A stretch of 64,000 nucleotides of DNA, from the NCBI GenBank assembly GCA_000349905.1, contig KB722738.1:1297551-1361550 (forward strand), given 5' to 3'. Positions 34,601-44,496 of the stretch are shown piece after piece. The notes under the pieces are model-generated. The model was not told the origin of the DNA. It made no database searches and worked only from the letters and a program-made list of their open reading frames with translations. The stretch is from Volvariella volvacea V23. Lineage: Eukaryota > Basidiomycota > Agaricomycetes > Agaricales > Pluteaceae. Each line of letters starts with the position of its first letter. Positions within the stretch are counted from its first letter, which is position 1. The position numbers were made by a program, and so were the translations under genes.

Positions 34601-35348
34601 CGGAGAACGCAAATCCACCAGTAGGTGGTCATTCACTAGATTTTGGGAGGAAGACGGACGTGGTGGCGAATGAGATGGGTCTAGTGATGAAGGAGGGAGA
34701 AGTACGGGCGAGGTAATCATACCGCCCTCAGCGGAGTTGGGGTTGCCTATGTGCTGTACAAGGGGCGATACATCGTCTGTGGACAAGAAATCCGGAACAC
34801 TTGGGTATGTGTGTGTTGGCAGTTGGCCGATTGGAAGACGTGGTTCATCTACGACAGCAGAGGGTTTGATTGGTGATGCGGAAAAATCGATCAGCGGTTT
34901 GGAAAAGCTTATGCTTCTAATAGGAGATATTGGTGGAGGGGAAGGGTTGTCGTGTGCACGAATGATCTTGGAAGCCAGCACAGAGGAGGGCTCTATTCTG
35001 TAGTCTGAGAGGATGCTATGAAGAGACACCGACAAACGCACCATCCTGCAAGAGATCGTCATTTTCTGGTGTTCCTATCCGCGACAAATACTCTATTCCT
35101 CCTTCTAGCTTACTTGCAATTGGCAGTGGAAGTTCCCCGGCGGCATGCGTTGGAGAACCCGTGCGGGAAGCGGAGGGTGGAAACGGATCACCTTCAGAGC
35201 CAGCCGAGTCCGGTTGATCCAGAGTAAGATGTTGCATAGCATGCGAGGGTTCATCAAGAATACTGGGGATGTCGGTATTGGTCTGGATGACTGAAGGGGA
35301 TGGTGGGGGCGATGATGGCGCCGGGGGATGGTCAATGATGGGCTCCAT
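31626..35348 (-). CDS. Large disordered Ser/Pro-rich protein, unknown
   Basis: The start at 35348 gives MEPIIDHPPAPSSPPPSPSV. Most of the roughly 1200 residues are low-complexity Ser/Pro/Thr/Arg sequence: RRSTRTRRSSTRLAGYADFA, TPARRIPVEQAAAQAQTALR. No globular domain is visible there. The C-terminal region is more ordered: VYVEKRRVKWDKGLFTTIYL, DEIKPRSRRLPKEFTIPKGC, LIQSIQLDLMGNPPNAEQPL and LENVIIKRFVYDDE. It ends in a basic KNTRSKGKKTRST. Introns are seen near 35060-35020, 33300-33250 and 31860-31815. The basic tracts and many S/TP sites suggest a nuclear, phosphorylated protein; this is inference. I cannot name a family. Confidence 0.7.
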
Positions 35349-36082
35349 ACTTGGTACAGGGTGACTCTTGTGCGATAGCGCGTTGATGAGTCGAATTTAC
35401 CAAGCCAGCGGCATCCAGAGATGATGGGCAGTCGCAGATGGTTTGAGCTTGAGTCGCGAGAGCGCCCCGCGATGCACGTGACATGAAATATCTCGCACGC
35501 TAAACATAAACGGAAATCCAGCACTGGGCCTTTGCTCGCACCTGGACAATCGAGGGCTTACCCTGAGGTCTGCATTTTGTGGTCAACCACTCGACTGGAC
35601 TCGACTATCAACCAGTGAGAATAGAGGCATAGACACCGACACATGTCAGGAAACCAAGGATCTGTCCGCGTCGCGAGGGACAGTGGGGCTCACGTGAAAG
35701 CTTCGGGCACCTAGTGGGGACAAATACCCGACTGGCCTCAATTCCCGGCGGCGATCTGGCCAGCGACGAGGTAAATTGAACGGGATCGCATTTGTTTCCT
35801 ACGTTGTTATTTCTGACGCGGGGTCACTCGGGAATCTGTAACAGATCCGACTGGCCATGGTGGGCAGCGATGACTGTTTGCTTCCGGGCCCAGCGGCTCT
35901 GGAGGCAATCATCCGAAATTGCCAATTTGGATCAGCATCGATGATCTAATTGCAGTGGCATCAGCAAGGCGCCTCGCCTCGCCTTGATCAATAACGCTTC
36001 ACGTGTTTTCCTTCTCCCAGAATGCCTCCACCGGCTTTAAGGAGATGGCGGTGATTCTCACTGAAATATTTCTGTCTTCTTC
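35349..36082. other. Intergenic, two divergent promoters
   Basis: 734 bp between the start of the disordered protein and the start of the hydrolase. No ORF, RNA gene or repeat of note is seen, apart from a short CGCCTCGCCTCGCC run near 35968-35981. Confidence 0.5.
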
Positions 36083-37885
36083 ATGTCTTCTCCTGGTCCT
36101 TGGTCCAGTCCCTCCATGAGTATTCCGGTCAGCTTAACCACCTTGGCTCTCATGGGAGCCTTCTTCTCTGTAGCGTCTGCTGTCCTCCCCAAGTCTCGTC
36201 CCACTGTCCACTTTTCCGCGAAACCAGCGACTCTCGCAGTCAAGCGTGCCAGCCAGAACTCCGGGAAGGCATTCATATCGCTCCGGGAATTAGTCGAGTC
36301 GAAATGCTCCAGTTTATTTACACCCTTTCGCCCGGTGTGGTGGCTCTTCAAGTGAGTGCACCCAAGAAATATATGTTCGAATCCTTGAACTGGTTGGCGT
36401 TATAGCGGACATCTACAAACAATATATTGTGTATTGGGCAATTTCAAAAAATCCCATCGAATGCAGTATAACAGGTGTGATCTCTCACTTTCAATCTCAA
36501 TTCCAGGCTCATCAATGATCGTAGGAAACTCATACGGCTAGCAGACGGTGGTACACTGTGGGTGCTGAGCTTGCCCGATATTAGCACCCATCTCATATAG
36601 CCCCCATTCAGTGGTTTAGATTTTGCGCCTATAGACTGGTCAAGTACACAAAAGGATTCGCCAATAATTGTCGTGCAACATGGCTTAACTGGAGGTGAAT
36701 AACTATTCGCACGATTGCACCCTTCTCTGATGAGAGCATAAGGTTCATATGAATCTTACGTTAGATCGATACTACACCCCGCCTGCAAGCCTGTCGAAGA
36801 GGGTGGGCTCGGATACCGTGCCATTGTTGTTAATTTCAGAGGGTGTGCGTAATCATGCGTCTTTACTTGCTCTTTGTATCTTCATATATACTGTATAGGC
36901 GCTGGAGTCCCTGTGACAAGCCCTCAACTGTATTCTGCTGGTCATACAGACGACCTACGACAGGCACTCGCCTGGATTTCACATCACTACCCGGAAGCGC
37001 CACTACTGGGCGTTGGGTACTCGCTAGGCGCTAACGTTATGACCCGGTACGTCGCCGAAGAAGGTACAGCAAGCCGTTTAAAAACTGCTTGTGTCCTAGC
37101 TTGTGTGAGTGACTTGTACGGCAGAGTGTGCAATTAGCTACTGATCACAGACTGTATGCAGCCATGGGACCTCGCGGAGAATAACGAAGGGTGTGTCTTC
37201 TCTGTAACAATAAACTAAAGTCCGTTGACTGTATGCTCGCAGATTGTTACGTAGCTTTTTGGGGAAGCACGTCTACCAAAAAGGCATGGGCGGAAATCTC
37301 CAGAATATGGTTATCCGCCACCAAAAATCCTTACTTCAATTCCCCGAGCATTTTGTAGCCAAGGCAGTCCCGTTGGCACTCAACCTGAAGAACCCCACTC
37401 TGGCGGAGTTCGACGAGACCTTTACTAAAATTGCTGGAGGTTCACCCCCAATATTTCCATTCCAGAGTGCAAGCGATTATTACCGCTGGGCTTCTAGCCA
37501 TCACCTCATTAAAGATATCAAGATACCCTTCTTGGCTCTCAACGCTGTAGACGACCCGGTGGTGAAGAACGTGCCTCTAGATGCCGCAGGGAACGGAATG
37601 GTAGTTATGTGTCTAACCACGGGTGGTGGTCATCTCGGATGGTTTGAGCAAAGTAAAGGCGGACAAATCGACCGATGGGTAACAAAGCCCGTTCTGGAAT
37701 GGTTCAAGGCTTTTGGTGAGGATGTGATCAGACCCGCCGCAGAGACGGATTGGGCAGCCACGTTCATTGATGAAGAAGGCTTCGTGCGCGAACAAGGACG
37801 TAAGCATCTTGGGAGCAAACAGATACCTGGTGGTGGTGTTGTGGATGGGAACGGAACAGCAGATGATATGCTACAGGGTCTGTAG
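36083..37885 (+). CDS. Alpha/beta hydrolase of the EHT1/YheT/ABHD1-3 group
   Basis: The start at 36083 gives MSSPGPWSSPSMSIPVSLTT and a hydrophobic, likely membrane-anchoring segment (LALMGAFFSVASAVL). The signature GHLQTIYCVLGNF lies in the exon at about 36404-36472. Then come RLADGGTLLDFAPIDWS, SPIIVVQHGLTGGSYE, AIVVNFRGCAGVPVTSPQLY and LLGVGYSLGANVMTRYV. The last holds the nucleophile serine in GYSLGAN. The acid is in LNAVDDPVV and the histidine in GGGHLGWFE, so the triad is complete. Yeast EHT1/EEB1 and YMR210W in this group make medium-chain ethyl esters or hydrolyse acylglycerols. The substrate here is unknown. About seven exons; end at TAG 37883-37885. Confidence 0.87.
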
Positions 37886-37966
37886 GGTGTTGGATAACCC
37901 TGAGAAGACCTGCAGCTGCTGCATGACTTTAGAGTACAAGTACAATAATATACAACATAGACATGC

Positions 37967-39044
37967 TCAATCACTATCACTGAAGTGGACGAGGCCTTCA
38001 TCTTGTTCCTCATCCACTTTTGTGCGATCATATTGACTGACGTCTACTGATACTGCGCCATCTTCCAATAGAGTTTCGTCGTCCACAATCCTGTTACGTT
38101 CGAATAATTGGCGACCTAGTGAGAACCGAGCTTGAGTCGGAGAGCGGTAGATTGACCATGAAATTCGATGCCGCACCTGATAGTCGCGTTGTATACCTTT
38201 TGTATTCCTCGCGCTCTTTAGGGGTCAGGCCTTTGAGTTTTTCTTCCTCTTCTTTGGCTTTCTTCTGCGCTATCTCTTTGTCAAATTTAGCCTTCCATGC
38301 TGTAAATGTCTCTAGTGTGACAGGAGTTCCTCGTGTCTTGGCCTCCTCCGCCTACCAGCATTAATTAGAATTGTATGGTTAACGCGCAAAATGAATCCAA
38401 TTCACCTCCAATTCTAACCGCTCCTTTTCCATTTCCTCCTTCCGCTTTTTTTCTGCCCTCTCTCGAATCAATTTCGAGAGTTGCTCACGAAGGTGAGAGA
38501 CCAGTGTAAAGGTCATAGCCATCCCAATATTCTCTTGGCCCTGCTCGGTGGATGAGCGAAGCTGCACTTTCGCAGAAGAATTCCTCTCTTACAATCTCAT
38601 TCAACTGTTTTAGCAAGTCGTCCTTCTCTGAATCCTCTAGGTCTCCTTCCACGGCCTCTAGTTTGAGCTCAGGCAATATGTCTGGGTATTGATCGGTATA
38701 GTGGACAAATAGCGACAGCCTTACTGAATCGAGCTGAGCAAACTGTGATCTATCGGGCAGCCAATGCACAAGAGACATACGAGGCTCTCCCCCGTCAATC
38801 GGGTCGTCTGGTTCTGCATCGATCTGAATATCCCTATCGGACGTTTCTTTTGCATGAGTCTTAGATGAACCGAGTTGGTCATGAAGAGATAATGGCCGAG
38901 ACACGAACGAGTTAATTCAGTAGGATAGATGGACTGGAGAACCTGGGTACGATGAACATTAATACTAAATGATTTGTCGACAGGACTGAGGGAGATGTGA
39001 ATAATAATTACCTCGAACTCCTCTTGTAGGACGTCAGAGGACAT
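37967..39044 (-). CDS. RWD-domain protein, GIR2/RWDD1 (DFRP2) family
   Basis: The start at 39044 gives MSSDVLQEEFE, joined to VLQSIYPTELT, the beginning of an RWD domain. Further exons give LSLFVHYTDQYPDILPELKL, NIGMAMTFTLVSHLREQLSK and the highly charged helix RERAEKKRKEEMEKERLELE. Then come GTPVTLETFTAWKAKFDKEI, LKGLTPKEREEYKR (DFRP domain) and RQLFERNRIVDDETLLEDG with SVDVSQYDRTKVDEEQDEGL. It ends HFSDSD, as in the family. GIR2 binds Gcn1 and the GTPase Rbg2 in the cytosol and affects Gcn2 signalling. This role is from family knowledge. The gene is divergent from bS21m and converges with the hydrolase over 81 bp. Confidence 0.87.
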
Positions 39045-39140
39045 TGCTGATGATCGCCACAGCAGTACAGGGTTAATGGATTTCACAAATTTGGAAATTC
39101 CAAACTCCGATTTTCTCTCTTCCCAATTTGCAAGGTCCAT
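39045..39140. promoter_or_regulatory. 96-bp bidirectional promoter, GIR2/RWDD1 and bS21m
   Basis: The two translation starts are only 96 bp apart, so 5' UTRs must be very short or overlap. No motif assigned. Confidence 0.5.
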
Positions 39141-39759
39141 ATGCTGGCAGCATCGCGTCTTTCGTTTCTACGCCAGTCCCTCTCCTCTTTTTCGTCTTCC
39201 ACGTCGCCCTTGCTGCGCTTTGCAGCCACCAGGCACGTAGCCACTTCCTCACACCAGTGGACGGATGGCCAAATATGGAGTACCATCAGAGCACATGTCC
39301 AGCTGCCCAAGAACACACCCCCTGAATCTCTAGAAAAGCAGTGGGCAAGCAGGTCGAGGGATGCATTAGATGAGATGGCCCTCCATCCTCCTGCAAACCC
39401 ATACTCGGGTGCGCCAAGTCGTCATGTCTCTGTCCGATGCATCACACTCAAATATTTCGTGCCGAACTAAATAGGACGCAGCGTGCAAGTTCGAGGCGGT
39501 GACGTCGCTGATGCATACAAAAGACTGGAGGGAATTCTTGCTCGAAATAAAGTCAGAGCGCAGCTGCGCCTCGCAGAAAGACACGAAAAACCAGGCAACA
39601 AACGCCGCAGGTTGAGCTCGGAACGGTGGAGAAAGCAATTTGCCAATGAGGTCAGATTTCTCGTGCCCTTGCGTTACTGCATCCTTACACCAGGGCTTGG
39701 TATCACAGGTGCGAAAGAAGGTTCAACTGGTGATGAAAATTCGTAATCGAGGAGCATGA
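39141..39759 (+). CDS. Mitochondrial ribosomal protein bS21m
   Basis: Three exons (39141-39408, 39475-39650, 39709-39759) join in frame to 164 aa. The N-terminus MLAASRLSFLRQSLSSFSSS is rich in Arg, Ser and Leu and lacks acids, fitting a mitochondrial presequence. The S21 domain occupies the last 75 residues: GRSVQVRGGDVADAYKRLEG, ILARNKVRAQLRLAERHEKP, GNKRRRLSSERWRKQFANE and VRKKVQLVMKIRNRGA. It is a small-subunit component of the mitochondrial ribosome (yeast MRP21). Confidence 0.92.
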
Positions 39760-39883
39760 GTGGAAAGCATAGTAATTTGTTACCTTATGCCGTATCTAAT
39801 CCTACTTTCCCCACTCTCCACCCTTCTCCGATCGTCCGTTCTCTCGAGGCTTGACTATTGAACTCCACCCTGCTATTTACTCG

Positions 39884-41020
39884 ATGCAGCGGGGTCTTTT
39901 ACAAAGCTTGGACACACCTCGCTCACCTTTGTTCAATGAAATAGGAAATGCTCCCTCGAACCCTGTAATGCAGACAACTTCTCCCACTCCCCGCACCGTG
40001 CTTATTCCACTGTTACGAGATGAACACCTGGTGCAAACCGTCCCAACACCTCGTGTTGGCCGACCCTCTCTATTCCCCAACACCATCTCGGGAACTTACC
40101 AAGCGAGTATACTGTGGCTTTGGTTTGAGGTTTTGCACAACGCGTCATTCCCTCATATCCATTTTGATGAGTCTCCTGCCGAGTTTGTTAACACTGCGCA
40201 GCAATAGATCCGCGAAGGGTGGTGATAAGACTAGAACAGATCGACTCCCAACGCCGCTCATACGCGACCCATATTTTAAACTTGAAAGCCGTTCACGCCG
40301 TTCCAAAACGTGTTGATTCGACTTCTCAAAGCAAGAGACCATCGACGGGCACAATGCAACTAGTGGTCTGGAGATACCTTTTTGGAATGCCAATGCCCAA
40401 TTTTACCACAGGGACGCTTTGGGTACCCTCAATTCATCTCAATGGCGGAATGTTCCGTCGACCTCATTTTACTCAGTGAGTTCGTTTGATGACCTGTGTA
40501 TCCTGGCTAACATGCTTGCTTTGATATGCGAGGCCAATGACTGGTGGTTTAAAAGGTGAGTGAAGTTATGGCGACTCTCAATCTACTCTCTCATCTTCCC
40601 TTTCTCCTACCTCCCAATCCCTTGACTTTTTCACAAATCTCGCCTTAAAATGTGCCATAATGTTGGGGTGACTTTACGCAGCTGTGAAACTCTCTAGCTA
40701 AGCCCCGATAATCGTGCAGATTATTGATGGACGTTTCCACACGGAATGCGGTCATTTCTATCCCATGTCGACACGTTTGCAAGATTGCTTGCGCCCCAAC
40801 TGTTTGTTCAGCCGACGTCATAGTCATACCATCGGTGAGTGTCATGGATCTTTAGATGGCACATGACGATTTCATGCGTCGTTTTACAGGTTGTCAAGGG
40901 CAAGGCTGCATTCGCCTAATGGCCCTTCCAGTGCGAAATCCTATTCGCATTAGCCCAACTACATGCGGCGATTGCATCACACGAGATCGCGTCGATGCCG
41001 GCCTTGCTATGGCCAATTAA
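39884..41020 (+). CDS. Cysteine-patterned protein of unknown family
   Basis: The ATG at 39884 gives MQRGLLQSLDTPRSPLFNEI, followed by Pro/Thr-rich sequence (SPTPRTVLIPLLRDE). Middle exons are uncertain; EIPFWNANAQFYHRDALGTL is a plausible one near 40370. The last two exons are clear. IIDGRFHTECGHFYPMSTRL is followed by QDCLRPNCLFSRRHSHTIG and a GTGAGT donor. CAG then precedes CQGQGCIRLMALPVRNPIRI and SPTTCGDCITRDRVDAGLAM, ending at TAA 41018-41020. The pairs CLRPNC, CQGQGC and CGDC, with CGH and RHSH, look like a small zinc-binding module. I do not recognise the family. The N-terminal exon model is provisional. Confidence 0.5.
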
Positions 41021-43159
41021 AGGTCTTCACTACTTTGTTATCAAAAATAGCCTCTGTTCTAGAGTACCCGCGCCCTGGAGGTCATGATCATAAGGTCACC
41101 ACAGGGCTCTCTTTTCAGCTTACTTTATTGTTTCTGTCCTCTTTGTTCTTTTGGGTATTTCGTGTCGCTGTTCTTGGGTTTCGCTCTGGTCGTTTAGAGT
41201 GTGTTCTCTTTAGATCTCTTAGAGCCATGTTTCGTTGGGCCTTCCCTCTGTTTTTCGACGAGGTTGTACTTGCTTCAGTCCTGTTATCTCTTAAAGTTGC
41301 CGATGTTTTTGGGATTTCATTGCACGGACATACTGCGCCATTTCAACTAGTCTTGTGTCCCTTCTTAGAATTGCAGGACTTAGAGTGTACTTAATAAGAG
41401 CGCATGCCGCATTCGATTTGGAATTCCACTGCCGCGCACTTGAGCCTCCACTATCATAGGCAGCTGGACACGAAAACTACTTGAATGCCAGTGGCATCTA
41501 CGTACTCACTAAGAGCTGCAGGGTCCCGGAATAGATGGTGGAGTTTGACACTCCCCACCCGCGTAAGCTGTTGTTCAGCTGTACCTAGATCTATCATCCG
41601 TAGATCAATGGGCTTTGTTGCAGCCTGAGCCCGAGCCCCACAACGTGCCATGTGCTTAAGAAATGATTATAGGGTTGGATTACTATATTCCACATAAATC
41701 ATTGAGGGAGGAAAATCTGAACCCCCTCACGGGAGAATACCTTTCAGTTCCGAGTCCCTGTCTTCCAAGCTTTGATATTCCGCCTTCAAAGAGGACCCTC
41801 GAATATTAAGCGGTGAGATTGCTACCAGTAGCGAACCCCAAAATCCACATATCTCCACGAAGATTCCATGTCTGACTAACAGATTTCACGCTTCCAGGAA
41901 TTACTTGTCCTGCCTCCTGGCTGGCTGACCTACCATTAGTGAGAGTGCAACAAGCCGCGTATCTTGTTTTTGCGGAACTTGGGAGGTGGCTCTTTGAATT
42001 GAATCGCGTAAAGGACCTAGATCGTGTCATCTCACAATTACTCATTTGGTGTTTCCAATGCCATTTTGAGCTGCAGGAGCCAGAACAATGCACGAAAATA
42101 ATGTAATCCCTTGGTTTGAGAGTTCCTAACCCCTTGTGTCTTTCTGACCGGCAAGGTATGGAAAAATCTGCCGAGTACACTGTGGCGTATCGCATATGTG
42201 CATCGAGTTTTAATCGGCTCTTAGTGTCTTTCTTATGCTCCTCATGTGCGGTCACTTGGTCGCGACTCGCTGGAGCAAAGAGGCTCCATGGACAGAATTA
42301 GGAGCGGTGTAGAGCTTTCCTTATCTCTGCCGTAAATTTTCTTATATTCCCAAATGCGAACTCTTGAAATCTCATTTTCACTGGAGAGAACACTCATTGT
42401 TTCATCCTGACTGCCAATCAGCGGCAGATTTGGTGTCTTCCTCCAGGCTCGCATGCGCTTAAATTGACGACCCTTCCTCAGGCACTCTAATATTCCTTAT
42501 CTACAAAACACCACTGCTCCTAAGCGATATTTATAATGTTATAATTATGACAGCCAGTCCCCGAGTCCGAGCAGAGTTGGGCTAATGTTGCAAGTTGCCA
42601 CTCTCTTGTGTCAATGGTTCAGTTTCCTTTTCGACTTATCTTCTACGGCGCGTTCTGCTGGCGTGTATACATCGAATTCGTCGACGCCACGGACCTATAT
42701 TGATACCCTTCAACAAAGTGAAACATCCGTTGGGTCGGTAGTCGGATGCCAGTGGGTGACTGGGGTGTAGGGGTGGTGCTCTGCGGTACTTTCTTGAAAA
42801 TTTGAGGGCGCTCGGAGTAATGAAGTGTGCGGTCTCTCGGATTAGCATCCTGGGTGTAGAGCGTGTTGTATTGACGTACTCTCAAGACGAAGATGAGAGT
42901 ACGGTGTTGGACTTTTTTGCGGTGAGAGGCTTACAGCCACTGCGCCGTCCCCGGGTTGGGCATTCTCTGAGCACTCAAAAATTCCGAGCGCCTGCCAGTC
43001 ACCGAGCACCCATCCAAGGAGTATACGCAAATGGGTGAACGAAAACGAAATAATTACGTGCATTGAGCTGGCTGCTATCGACCATATAAATTGTGCAGTA
43101 AGCTAACACGATCTATTGATAGGTAAATCGGTGATACAATAAGGCATTGCGCATCGACG
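41021..43159. other. Gene-free stretch of 2.1 kb
   Basis: No intact gene is supported. Two protein-like but broken stretches are visible. On the minus strand about 41640-41460 reads KPIDLRMIDLGTAEQQLTRV. On the plus strand 41959-42107 reads YLVFAELGRWLFELNRVKDL. Neither has clear start, splice or partner exons. It may hold gene relics or long UTRs. Confidence 0.45.
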
Positions 43160-44496
43160 TCACGATTTTACAGTACTGGTAGGAGAACCTGTAGAAACTT
43201 TTGTGGGTGTCTGTCCCCCATGAGTAGAATTCGGGGTTCTGTCTAGCGGGGCCTCAGATAGTTGCAACACACTTCCAACGTCACCGACAGGCGGTACAGC
43301 GGGTGTGTATATTCCCGGTCGTGGCACAGACGATGGAGGGGGTACCTAGTTGTGGCGATAATAAGGAATTAACTGAGGCATTAACCCCAGAGAAGGCCTA
43401 CCGAAGTGATACTTTCGAGGTGCGAGTGTGCATTGGGGTCTTGTACACTGTAAAACTCGAGTATGATGCTTAGAGCTTCTGTACCAAGTGTCAACAACGG
43501 CAATATGTAAAACTTTTGCACCGAACCTGATACGAGAGTGAGTTGTGCTTCGCTGAAAGAATAATGGTCGACAACATAACGAGTCGCATCAGGTGAGGGC
43601 GGTTTGTGCGTTGGTGGAGTAGGAAGAGACGTTGAGGGTGCCGACGCAGATGTTCGCGCATCCAGGGATGGGGAGTTAGGACCATCGTAAATGCGCTGTG
43701 CGAGCACATAGCATGCAGCAGCTATAACTTTTGGAGTGTACAAAATGCATAATGGCGTTCGGTATCTATACCACAATCAGCCATTAGTTGAGCTTATTTG
43801 ACCCAAATACGAACGTATCATGGGCGAGACTCCATGCAAACTCCTGGATCATACGGTCAGTGCTGAAGGCTTCGAATAGCTCGACGAGCTCGGCGTGTGC
43901 ACTCTCAACGACAAAATCAAAGCACAAAGCCTCTAATAGCACCTCTTCCGTAAGGAGAATCATCGCCTGACGCTGATCAACCTCCTGGGCATTTTGTTGA
44001 ACGGCCAGTGGACGTCAGGGGTCCAATGACATACCTTGCTGTCGGCAGGAATCTGAGAAACGTCAATGCTGTGGATTTTTGCATGACAGACTCTCGCAAC
44101 ATCTCGCAGCTTCCTTCCGCAATCCTCGGTCTTAGTCGCTAGGAATATGCAGGCCGCAGCAACGTCCTAGAACAGCCAACAATAGAGTTGATTTGTTTGC
44201 ATCATCAGCGGTTGTTGCCTTACTTGACGATGAAAATCCTCCAGAGCATAACGCATGTAGAAACGGTGGAACCACGTTGCTGCGGTGAGCATTGCTGGAG
44301 TTGGGCTAAACTTGTATGGATAGAGTTCAGTTGTTGAGAATCAAGCTCGGAGGTGAAGAACGGACAGGTTCAGTGATGATCCCAGCCGAAACAGAAACTC
44401 AACGCCTCTTGCGCGGTCATAAAGCTCCCTATCTAGAGAACAGGTGGAGGGCGTAGCACGGAGAGCCGACAAAGGAAACAACCATTGGGTGTCCAT
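43160..44496 (-). CDS. Transcription-type cyclin (CTK2/cyclin K-like)
   Basis: The start at 44496 gives MDTQWLFPLSALRATPSTCS, then LDRELYDRARGVEFLFRLGS. After an intron comes the cyclin box: PTPAMLTAATWFHRFYMRYA, LEDFHRQDVAAACIFLATKT, EDCGRKLRDVARVCHAKIHS. This KTED/CGRKLRD form is typical of cyclins K, L, T and yeast Ctk2. The second fold includes MILLTEEVLLEALCFDFVVE and VIAAACYVLAQRIYDGPNSP. The C-terminus is Pro/Ser/Thr-rich and ends STVKS at TGA 43160-43162. The expected partner is a CTDK-I/CDK12-type kinase acting on the RNA polymerase II tail. Subfamily placement is by eye only. Confidence 0.82.
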
